NCBI GenBank assembly: GCA_031256975.1
Contig: JAIRPN010000009.1
Location: 42,803-106,802, forward strand
Reading direction: 5' to 3'
DNA length: 64,000 nt
From: Verrucomicrobiales bacterium
Lineage (GTDB): Bacteria > Verrucomicrobiota > Verrucomicrobiia > Methylacidiphilales > JAAUTS01
Part shown: positions 23,095 to 30,794 of the stretch, in pieces
Layout of the letters: every line of letters begins with the position of its first letter
How positions within the stretch are numbered: the stretch's first letter is position 1
Translations under genes and position numbers: made by a program
The notes under the pieces: model-generated
What the model saw: only the letters and a program-made list of their open reading frames with translations
Database searches by the model: none
What the model was told of the DNA's origin: nothing

Positions 23095-26000
23095 TCATTT
23101 GGCCGCCAGATTCCCATCCACCCTCAACGGCTGGTCTTTCTTGAGTGAAAACTCCTTGAGTTGCTGGCCGAGACGAACCTTGACCTTGATGTCCTGCTGC
23201 GCGGTCAGCGTGGCATTGGTCAGCGCATTGCTGGCCCATTCCAGGTCCACCGTCACGCCGCCGCGGGCGCGCAGGCCGGTGACTTTGCCCTCCTGCCAGA
23301 CTTTCGGCAAGGCGGGCAGCAACTGCAATTCATACTCGCCGTTGGCGTTCTGAAGCTGGCTTTGCAGCAGCATTTCCGCACAGGCGGCGGTGGCACCGAA
23401 GTTGCCGTCGATCTGGAATGGCGCGTGGTCGTCGAGCAGGTTCGGCAGGGTTCGGTCTTTCAGTAGGTTGTTAAGTAATAAATGCGCCCGATCCCCGTCA
23501 TGCAACCGCGCCCACATGTTAATCTTCCAACCCAGACTCCAGCCGGTCGCCGCGTCCCCGCGCATATCCAGCGACTTGCGCGCCGCCTCGAACAAGTCAG
23601 GCGTTGCCGTGGTGATCATGTTGGCGGGATACAGGCCGTACAAGTGCGACACGTGGCGGTGATGAATGTCGGTCTCCTTGTAATCCTCGATCCATTCCAT
23701 AATGCGTCCCGAATCGCTAATGCGCACTGGCGCTAACCGTGAAAGAGCACTCTCACATTCCTTGCGGAAATCGGCGTCGACGTTCAAAATCTTGCTGGCC
23801 TGGATGCAATTGGCCAGCAATTCATGGATGATCATCAAATCCATCGTCGCGCCGTAGGTAAAGGTTCCCTTGGTGCCGTCCGGCAAGAAGTATTCGTTCT
23901 CCGGCGAGTAGGAAGGATTGGTCACCAGCTTGCCTGCCACCGGGCTGCCCGCCGGCGCTTCCACCAAGATATCAAGGATGAAACGCGCCGCACCCTTCAT
24001 CAAGGGCCAGCCGCGCTTGGCGAGAAATTCCTGGTCCTGCGTGAATTGGTAGTATTCCCACGGATGCTCCGCCAGCCAGGCCGAACCCACCGGCCAGATT
24101 CCCTGCAAGCCGTCCGCAGGCGCGGCAAAACCCCACGGGTCGGTCAAATGATGCACCACCCAGCCGTTGGCTCCATACTGCACCTTCGCCACCTGATGGC
24201 CGGGGACTGTCAGTTCATCCATCAAATCAAACAACGGCATTTCGCATTCGCTCAGGTTCATGGTTTGCGAGGGCCAGTAATTCATCTGCAAGTTGATGTT
24301 GGTATGGAAATCGGCATTCCACGGCGGATTCATCTGCCAGGCCCAGATCCCCTGCAAATTGGCCGGGAATCCGCCGGGGCGCGAGGAACTGATCAACAAG
24401 TAACGTCCGAAGCGGAAATACAAGGCTTCCAGGCCAAGGTCCCGATCGCCGCCTTGGTGCAGACGTTCGATCCGTTCATTCGTCGGCAATTGTTCCGCTT
24501 CCTGGTTCAACGGTCCGAAACGCAGGCTCACGCGATCCGCCAGACGTTGGTAATCCTTGATATGTTCGGCCTTTAGCGTGTCGTAAGGAATCTTTTCCGC
24601 CTTGGTGATTAGCGCCGCGCACTCCGCTGACGGATCGCCCGACGGTTCATAACTCTTGCCGCTGATGTCCTTCTCCAGCAATTCCTTGATCTTCAACAAA
24701 CCCGGATGCGAACTCGCTCCGCTAATGAACAAAGTCACCGCGTCCGCGCCGCTAACAGCCAGCACCCCGTCGTCATTGGCGACCCTGCCGCCGTCCGCCA
24801 GCGCCGTCACCTGCGCGGCAAACTTGGTCCCGCGCTGCACGCCGTTGTCATCCTTGCGGTCAATCTGTCCCTGCAAAATAATCGACCGTTTATCCTGCGG
24901 AGAGGCGCTGCACACGGCGTCCTTCTGGCGCTTCAAGGCCAGCTTGAAATTAATCGCGCCTTTCTTGCTGGCGGTGAAGCGCAACACCACCACGTTGGCG
25001 GGAGCCGAGGAAAATGCCTCGCGTTGGTAAGTCACGCCATTGCACGTGTACTGAATGGAAGCCATGGCGCTGTTCAGGTCGAGGATGCGAATGTAATCCG
25101 ACACCCCCTGCAACTGCGGGGTTTCCATGAACAATTCACCCAGCGACTGGTAAGGCTTCACCCCGCGCGGCTTGCCCATCATCGATTTCGCCGCCAGCGC
25201 CTCGGCTTCCTTGATTTTGCCCGCAAACAACAAGTTGCGCACTTCCGGCAGGGCTTGCAACGAATCGGGATTGGCCGCATCCAACGGGTAGCCGTCCCAC
25301 AAGGTGTCGACATTCAATTGCACCCGTTCATCCGCCACGCCACCAAACACCATCGCCCCCAAATGTCCGTTGCCCAGCGGCAAGGCCTCTTCCCAAACCT
25401 GCGCCGAACCGCGATACCACAACTTGCCGTCGCCTTCCGGTTTCTTCACCGGCTCGCCATTAGCGTCAAATTTCGCGCGGTCCACCCACTTGGCGTTGAT
25501 TTTCTTTCTCTCCAGGGCGGGCTCCGCAAACTTGACGCGCGGGGCCTTGGGATTCACCACGTTGCCGAACAGCTGAATCTCGCCAAGCTGCATGTCGGAC
25601 TTGCGCGACTTGGTGAACAAAAAGCGGTAACTCTTGTAGGGAGCCGAGTTGTCAAATGTCACCTTCTCGCCCCACTTTCTGCGGCCCGGGTCTTGATCCA
25701 AACCGCAAGGCCCCGAATAAATCTGCTTGAAATCCTTTGCGCCGTTCAAGTGTGCGTTGTCGTCGTTGGAACCTTCGATAATCACCATTAGCGGGTCGCG
25801 CTCCGGCATGTCGCCGCCCGTCGCGAAACGAAAACCCTTAACCACACTCTCGCCCACGCCAAGGGTCAGCACGAAACCCGTGTCCGGCAGGCGCGTGTAG
25901 GCCTTGCTGTTCAAGTCGCCGTCGATCATACTGTCAACCTGCTGGTCCTCGCTGCCGTATTCGGTTTGCGCGGCGATGGTGTTTGCCCCTCCGGCAACCG

Positions 26001-26115
26001 TCGCCTTTAGCGCCACAATCCGGTCTTCCGGGTAAACCAGGTTGTCCTGCGCCTGAACCAACTCCAATCCCGCCAACGACGAAACCAACAACAGCAAACC
26101 AAACATTTTCTTCAT
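23095..26115 (-). CDS. Glycoside hydrolase family 95 alpha-L-fucosidase, secreted
   Basis: 1006 residues from the ATG at 26113-26115; an upstream in-frame ATG at 26187 would extend across the palindromic gap and lacks a signal peptide. Seen: a signal peptide (MFGLLLLVSSLAGLELVQA), an N-terminal F5/8-type C (discoidin-like) binding domain at about residues 25-190, then the GH95 body: VWEEALPLGNGHLGAMVFGG, the NTNINLQMNYWPSQTMNLSE segment with the catalytic Asn pair, GTFTYGATMDLMI, and HAPFQIDGNFGATA with the catalytic Asp. The family cleaves alpha-1,2-linked L-fucose by inversion. Substrates would be fucosylated glycans or algal fucans. Upstream is the palindrome at 26174, a candidate operator. 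Confidence 0.93.
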   Translation of the reverse strand: MKKMFGLLLLVSSLAGLELVQAQDNLVYPEDRIVALKATVAGGANTIAAQTEYGSEDQQVDSMIDGDLNSKAYTRLPDTGFVLTLGVGESVVKGFRFATGGDMPERDPLMVIIEGSNDDNAHLNGAKDFKQIYSGPCGLDQDPGRRKWGEKVTFDNSAPYKSYRFLFTKSRKSDMQLGEIQLFGNVVNPKAPRVKFAEPALERKKINAKWVDRAKFDANGEPVKKPEGDGKLWYRGSAQVWEEALPLGNGHLGAMVFGGVADERVQLNVDTLWDGYPLDAANPDSLQALPEVRNLLFAGKIKEAEALAAKSMMGKPRGVKPYQSLGELFMETPQLQGVSDYIRILDLNSAMASIQYTCNGVTYQREAFSSAPANVVVLRFTASKKGAINFKLALKRQKDAVCSASPQDKRSIILQGQIDRKDDNGVQRGTKFAAQVTALADGGRVANDDGVLAVSGADAVTLFISGASSHPGLLKIKELLEKDISGKSYEPSGDPSAECAALITKAEKIPYDTLKAEHIKDYQRLADRVSLRFGPLNQEAEQLPTNERIERLHQGGDRDLGLEALYFRFGRYLLISSSRPGGFPANLQGIWAWQMNPPWNADFHTNINLQMNYWPSQTMNLSECEMPLFDLMDELTVPGHQVAKVQYGANGWVVHHLTDPWGFAAPADGLQGIWPVGSAWLAEHPWEYYQFTQDQEFLAKRGWPLMKGAARFILDILVEAPAGSPVAGKLVTNPSYSPENEYFLPDGTKGTFTYGATMDLMIIHELLANCIQASKILNVDADFRKECESALSRLAPVRISDSGRIMEWIEDYKETDIHHRHVSHLYGLYPANMITTATPDLFEAARKSLDMRGDAATGWSLGWKINMWARLHDGDRAHLLLNNLLKDRTLPNLLDDHAPFQIDGNFGATAACAEMLLQSQLQNANGEYELQLLPALPKVWQEGKVTGLRARGGVTVDLEWASNALTNATLTAQQDIKVKVRLGQQLKEFSLKKDQPLRVDGNLAAK

Positions 26116-26173
26116 AAGCAGACCTCGAAACGTTTTATCATCCCAATACAACTTAACAGGGAATGAGTATGAT

Positions 26174-26191
26174 ATGATTGACTTCAATCAT
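26174..26191. promoter_or_regulatory. Perfect palindrome upstream of the GH95 gene
   Basis: ATGATTGA-CT-TCAATCAT, eight-base arms with a two-base centre, 59 bases upstream of the fucosidase ATG and beyond the TPR gene's stop. The layout suits a dimeric regulator's operator, but the site is a single sighting and no regulator gene is adjacent. Confidence 0.4.
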
Positions 26192-26201
26192 GAGACATAA
26201 T

Positions 26202-26711
26202 TCAGCGAATGTCCAAGACAAATTCCCGGATCGGTTCCAGATCCTCATCCTGCAACGCCATGTCCTTGTATTCCGCGTCCAGCCCGACCGCCTCCGTGAG
26301 GTAAGACTTGGCCTCTTCCAATTCACCGAATTGCGCGGCATAACAAGCCAGATTGTAACAAACCAAGGCCACCTGCGGGAAACGCTCGTAGGCCGCCTGC
26401 AAAACCTTCCTGGCCTTTGGCAACGATTCGGCGCGACGGGTCGCATAAGCCTGCGAAATCAGCCATTGCACATCGCCGGGAAATCTCTCCGCCATTAGCG
26501 AGGCGCGCAACTGCATTTCCCGCCATTGTCTTCCGCTGCTCAGCACTTCCAGATACAATCCCGCCATGAGCGGCTGTTCACGGTATTCCGCCGGGACTGA
26601 ATCCAGCTCCCCCCTGGCCTCCTGCCAATTGCCCAGATTCAACCAACCCAACGCCGCGGCAAACTGTTTCTGCACCTTTTTCGGCAATTGCCCAAACTCA
26701 CTTTCAGTCAT
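26202..26711 (-). CDS. Small TPR-repeat protein
   Basis: 169 residues composed of helix pairs in TPR register: ALGWLNLGNWQEARGELDSVP, RASLMAERFPGDVQWLISQA, KARKVLQAAYERFPQVALVCYNLACYAAQFGELEEAKSYLTEAVGLD in outline. No signal peptide, so probably cytoplasmic, a protein-interaction scaffold with unknown partner. Its ATG overlaps the stop of the upstream flavoprotein gene by four bases (ATGA), which indicates translational coupling, so the two probably work together. Confidence 0.75.
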   Translation of the reverse strand: MTESEFGQLPKKVQKQFAAALGWLNLGNWQEARGELDSVPAEYREQPLMAGLYLEVLSSGRQWREMQLRASLMAERFPGDVQWLISQAYATRRAESLPKARKVLQAAYERFPQVALVCYNLACYAAQFGELEEAKSYLTEAVGLDAEYKDMALQDEDLEPIREFVLDIR

Positions 26712-28120
26712 GAATTTGGCAACTGGTCGGCAATCTCTTCCGCCGGATAAGTGACAATCTCCGCGAGCGTCGGATGATAATGCGGGATGGACAAAAAATC
26801 TTTCACGCTGGAGCGGTAATGCATCGCCACCGCGAATTCGTGGATCAAATCGGACGCATGCGGACCGGCAACCTGTGCACCCAGAATTTCGCCATTAGCG
26901 GCATCCGCGATGATTTTCACAAAACCATCGTTAGCTCCCATAATCATCGACTTGCCATGATCGTTAAACGGATACTTCGCCGTTAGCGTCTTTCTGCCCG
27001 CGGCGGCGGCTTCCTTCTCGCTCATGCCGATGGCGGCTAATTCCGGTTCAGTAAAGACCACTTCCATCTTCAGACGGTACTCCATTTTCTCGCGTTCGGG
27101 ATCAAGCCGTAAAAATCGCATCGCATTGCGTGCCGCCATTTCCCCCTGCTGGATCGCCACATGTACCACCTCATAAGGACCGCACACGTCACCCGCCGCA
27201 AAAATATGGTACTGCGAAGTCTGCATGGTCTCGGAAACCTTGACTGTCTTGCCATCCAATTCCACACCCGCCTTACCCAACGCTAACGACGAAACATTCG
27301 GCTCACGCCCGAGCGCGTACAAAATTTCCTCGGAGGTGACACTGACGGTTTTACCGTTCTGCTTGAAAATCACTTGCTTGCCCTTGGCGGTTTTCTTGAA
27401 ACCAACCAGTTCCGTCCCCAAATGCACCTTCATCCCCTGCTTGCGGAACACATCGGTCAGCACATTCGCATAATCAGCATCCTGGTTGCTCAACACCTGT
27501 TTGCTGCGTTGGACCAGCGTCACCTTCACTCCCAAATGCCGGAAATATTGCGCGAACTCCAACGCCACCGCGCCGCCGCCCAGCACCGCCAGGCTCTTTA
27601 ACGGTTTCTTCAACCGCAACGCCTCGTCGCTGGTGATGAAGCCGGTCTCGCGTAAGCCCGGCAATTCGCGGACGCTAACCACGGAACCCGTGGCAATCAC
27701 GAAAGTCTCGCCGCTGATCCTGGTTTTCTTGCCATCTTTCAGGCCGCTAACGACGAGCGTGTGCGGATCGGCAAACTCCGCCTTGCCACGGATAAAATCA
27801 AACTTCCCCTTCTCCAACTGACCGCGACGATACGAAGCAAAATCCTCGATCAACAAATCCTTGCGCGCCACGATTTTCTTCCAGTCCGGCTTGGCCTTGC
27901 CCACGCTAACGCCGAACTCCCTGGCACGATTAATTTCGTGCAACCGGTGCGCTGATTCCAACAAGGCCTTGGTCGGCATACAACCACGCAGAATGCATAG
28001 CCCGCCGACCTTGCGTCCCCCCTCCACCACCGCGACCTTGGCTCCCAGCCCGGCCGCCGTCCTCGCCGCCGCATAACCCGCGCTGCCGCCGCCAATGACA
28101 ATCAAGTCGTATGATTTCAT
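26708..28120 (-). CDS. Pyridine nucleotide-disulfide oxidoreductase (Lpd/mercuric-reductase type)
   Basis: 470 residues, a class I flavoprotein disulfide reductase. Seen: FAD-binding GGGSAGYAAA at residues 10-19, the redox pair C42-x4-C47 in GLCILRGCMPTK, a second dinucleotide fold LAVLGGGAVALEFA near residue 180 for NAD(P)H, and the C-terminal dimerisation domain with the HYHPTLAE motif (the base His). The active site LCILRGC differs from the TCLNVGC of standard lipoamide dehydrogenases, and no E1/E2 genes are adjacent, so it is probably not the pyruvate-dehydrogenase E3. No metal-binding domain is present. Substrate not determined. Confidence 0.85.
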   Translation of the reverse strand: MKSYDLIVIGGGSAGYAAARTAAGLGAKVAVVEGGRKVGGLCILRGCMPTKALLESAHRLHEINRAREFGVSVGKAKPDWKKIVARKDLLIEDFASYRRGQLEKGKFDFIRGKAEFADPHTLVVSGLKDGKKTRISGETFVIATGSVVSVRELPGLRETGFITSDEALRLKKPLKSLAVLGGGAVALEFAQYFRHLGVKVTLVQRSKQVLSNQDADYANVLTDVFRKQGMKVHLGTELVGFKKTAKGKQVIFKQNGKTVSVTSEEILYALGREPNVSSLALGKAGVELDGKTVKVSETMQTSQYHIFAAGDVCGPYEVVHVAIQQGEMAARNAMRFLRLDPEREKMEYRLKMEVVFTEPELAAIGMSEKEAAAAGRKTLTAKYPFNDHGKSMIMGANDGFVKIIADAANGEILGAQVAGPHASDLIHEFAVAMHYRSSVKDFLSIPHYHPTLAEIVTYPAEEIADQLPNS

Positions 28121-28276
28121 AATCCAACCCCAAAACTATTTCGCGCAACAACGGGGAGGCAATTACACGCCCACTCCAATGACTCAAGCAAGCCCGCCAA
28201 GTTGGCGCTAAGAACACCAGAATTTTGTTAACTTCGCCGTCTTTGCACCTGCTTGGCGTTCTTTGCGCGAACTTCG

Positions 28277-28804
28277 CTAGACGTACTTTTCCAGCACCGG
28301 CAATTCTTCCAGTCGTTCCCGCGTGCTGTGGTACTTCGGATAAAGGTGTTTGAAAGCGTTCACATTGCTGCGGGTGACCACCGAGGCCTTGTCCAAGCCC
28401 TGTTCCGACAGGAATTTCAGGCTGCGCCACAGCAATAAAGAACCCCAGCCGCGGCAATGATATTCCTCCAGAACACAAATGCCGGAAACCAGCTGGCGCG
28501 GGGCATCCGCCTCGGTGCACAACACACTGGCACCCACAATGCGACGGCCATCCTGCAAAACCAGGACCTTGATATTCTTCTCATCCATGCCACGCAGGAT
28601 GACTTCCTTCAATTCCTTGAGCCGCTGCGGACGCACAACTCCCCACCCCTGTTCGGCCTGATAAGCCCGCTCCACCACAATCGTGATCGCCTGAGCTTCC
28701 TCTTCCTCGCCAAGGCGGACTTCCAACCCGTTGCCAGCTTGCGGAGCGTCGGCGGGCAGTTTTTTCAAATCCCAATTAAAACGAATCCATTCAGGTTTAA
28801 ACAT
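28277..28804 (-). CDS. GNAT-family N-acetyltransferase
   Basis: 175 residues. The acetyl-CoA binding motif A is clear: GICVLEEYHCRGWGSLLLWRSLKFL, with the R/Q-x2-G-x-G/A pattern as RGWGS. Upstream strands (IKVLVLQDGRRIVGASVL) and the downstream VTRSNVNAFKHLYPKYH helix match GNAT topology. The acceptor is unknown. Lone gene on the minus strand between the flavoprotein and rnhC. The 156-bp gap on its left holds a CTTTGC/TTCTTTGCGCG stretch similar to other intergenic repeat pieces of this window. Confidence 0.75.
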   Translation of the reverse strand: MFKPEWIRFNWDLKKLPADAPQAGNGLEVRLGEEEEAQAITIVVERAYQAEQGWGVVRPQRLKELKEVILRGMDEKNIKVLVLQDGRRIVGASVLCTEADAPRQLVSGICVLEEYHCRGWGSLLLWRSLKFLSEQGLDKASVVTRSNVNAFKHLYPKYHSTRERLEELPVLEKYV

Positions 28805-28855
28805 CCCCTTTAATCTGAAACTTAATTTACAATTGGCAAGTTTTTAGCGGAATGG

Positions 28856-29773
28856 TCAAAACAACTCTTCAGTAACCTCGCGGAAGGTCTTGAAATGCGC
28901 CTTCACCAGGGTTTTGAGATAATCCGCACCGTTGGCCTTGAAGATCGTCCGCGCCTGCTCCTTGACCTGCGCACTGGCGCCCTTGCCCAGCGGCTTGTCA
29001 AAGCCCTGCCCCAAACGTTCCAAACCGTGTAAAAACGCCGCCCTGGCCAAAATCGATGCGGCAGCCACCGCAATGTCCGATTCCGCCTTCGTCCGCTGCT
29101 CCAGCTTGATGCCAATCTTTTTGCGTGCCAATTGCCGTTGCAACACCTGCGGATAGGCAAATTGATCCGACAACGCGCGTGGGCAGGCCGGGACCTTCAA
29201 ATGCAGATTCTCAATCACCTTGGTATGCCCCCAAGCCAGCATCTCGTTCAGATTGCGAAACTTACTGTACAACTCGTTGTACTTCTCCGGAAAAATCGCC
29301 ACCACCTCAAAATTGGTGCCGAGAATTTTTTTAACCTGTTCTTCCAAATCAAAGGTCTTCTTGTCACTGGTGATGCGCTTGCTGTCCTTGATGCCGGCTT
29401 CCAGCAATTTTTTTGCCGTGAATTTGTCCGTGTAGGCGCCGGCAATCACCAACGGCCCGAAAAAATCCCCCTTGCCGGCCTCATCAATGCCGAAATGCGG
29501 TTCGTACATTTCCGGATTCAACTCCTCCTCATAGCCCAGTCGTGCTTCCTCCAGAACCAGCGGCTCAAATAAAAACTCAATGAATTCCTTCGCACCCTTG
29601 CCGTTGATCACCACCTTGCCGCTGTTGTAATAATGCACCCCGCATTTTTGCTTGGTGGCACGAAAAAAACCGTAGGGCAGTTCGGCAAACTCGTAACCCT
29701 GCTCTTGCAGCAAATTTTTCAGCTTCTTTCCTTGCGCTTCGGTCAAGGTATAGGTAAAGCTCGCAGGTTCCAT
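28856..29773 (-). CDS. rnhC: Ribonuclease HIII
   Basis: Cleaves the RNA strand of RNA-DNA hybrids. 305 residues from the ATG at 29771-29773; an in-frame start further upstream would run through mutY and is rejected. Seen: the N-terminal TBP-like substrate-binding domain characteristic of RNase HIII (about residues 1-80, with YGFFRATKQKCGVHYYNSGKVVI), then the catalytic domain with GIDEAGKGDFFGPLV (Asp97, Glu98 as metal ligands), KDSKRI, and VAAASILARAAFL. Chlamydiae and several relatives use this enzyme. Its start codon overlaps the divergent mutY start. Confidence 0.95.
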   Translation of the reverse strand: MEPASFTYTLTEAQGKKLKNLLQEQGYEFAELPYGFFRATKQKCGVHYYNSGKVVINGKGAKEFIEFLFEPLVLEEARLGYEEELNPEMYEPHFGIDEAGKGDFFGPLVIAGAYTDKFTAKKLLEAGIKDSKRITSDKKTFDLEEQVKKILGTNFEVVAIFPEKYNELYSKFRNLNEMLAWGHTKVIENLHLKVPACPRALSDQFAYPQVLQRQLARKKIGIKLEQRTKAESDIAVAAASILARAAFLHGLERLGQGFDKPLGKGASAQVKEQARTIFKANGADYLKTLVKAHFKTFREVTEELF

Positions 29774-30794
29774 GGTGACAAATGCTAAAGAGAGCCTGCC
29801 AAAAATCGACGCTAAAATCGAGCGAGTTTTCCATGTCGCCTTGGCGCAATGGTACGCTAACAACAAACGCGAACTCCCCTGGCGCCGGGAACCCACTCCC
29901 TATCACGTCGCCATTAGCGAGTTCATGTGCCAGCAGACACAGATCGTCACCGTGCTGCCCTACTACGCGCGCTGGATGAAATCCTTCCCCGACTGGCGCG
30001 CGCTGGCCGACGCTAACGACGAAACCGTTCTCAAACATTGGGAAGGACTCGGCTACTACAACCGCGTCCGCAATCTGCACAGACTGGCCAAACTGGTCGT
30101 TAGCGACCATGGCGGTCACCTGCCCGCTAACAGCGAAGTCCTGCAACAACTTCCCGGCATCGGCCCCTACACCGCCGCCGCCATCGCCTCGATCTCCCAT
30201 GGCGAACGGGCCGCGGTACTCGACGGCAATGTCGAGCGCGTCCTCACCCGTATGTTCGCGTTGCCGTGGAACGTCACCCAGCCGGCCGTCAAGCAGCGCC
30301 TGCGCAATCTTGCCAGCCAGTTATTGCCCGCGAAAAATTGCGGCGATCACAATCAGGCGATGATGGAACTCGGCGCGCTCATTTGCACCCCGCGCAATCC
30401 ACAATGCCTGGTTTGCCCGCTAACGGCCATCTGCCTTGGCAAGCACGACCCGGAGAAATTCCCCAACAAAACCAAAACGCCAACCACCAAGGAAACCCAG
30501 CAAGTCGCTGTCATTGTTAGCGGGCAAAAAATCTGGCTGTTGAATCCGCAGGAACCGGGCCGTTGGCGCGGCTTTCACCGCCTGCCCTTGCTTGATAAAA
30601 ACATCATGGTTTCCGGCAAGACGCTAACCACCATCAATTTCAGCATCACCCGCTACCGCGTTACTGCTGTCGCTGTTAGCGCAAAATTCACGAATTCCGT
30701 ACCAAAATCCGGCTCATGGCTGGCGTTGAAGGATCTGCCCGATATTTCCCTGCCCGCGCCGCACCGCAAAATCCTGCGGGCTATCAAGCTTTAA
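29772..30794 (+). CDS. mutY: A/G-specific adenine DNA glycosylase
   Basis: Removes adenine paired with 8-oxoguanine. 340 residues. Seen: Glu50 in VAISEFMCQQTQ, the helix-hairpin-helix (LPGIGPYTAAAIAS), catalytic Asp151 in VLDGNVERVLTR, and the [4Fe-4S] cysteines C205-x6-C212-x2-C215-x5-C221. A shortened C-terminal MutT-like domain follows from about residue 240. Start codon ATGGTG shares two bases with the ATG of rnhC on the other strand (CCATGG at 29771-29775); no strong ribosome binding site is visible, so GTG at 29775 is possible. Contains many TTAGCG words (29910, 30103, 30516 and others). Its end overlaps the subtilase gene by 11 bases. Confidence 0.95.
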   Translation: MVTNAKESLPKIDAKIERVFHVALAQWYANNKRELPWRREPTPYHVAISEFMCQQTQIVTVLPYYARWMKSFPDWRALADANDETVLKHWEGLGYYNRVRNLHRLAKLVVSDHGGHLPANSEVLQQLPGIGPYTAAAIASISHGERAAVLDGNVERVLTRMFALPWNVTQPAVKQRLRNLASQLLPAKNCGDHNQAMMELGALICTPRNPQCLVCPLTAICLGKHDPEKFPNKTKTPTTKETQQVAVIVSGQKIWLLNPQEPGRWRGFHRLPLLDKNIMVSGKTLTTINFSITRYRVTAVAVSAKFTNSVPKSGSWLALKDLPDISLPAPHRKILRAIKL

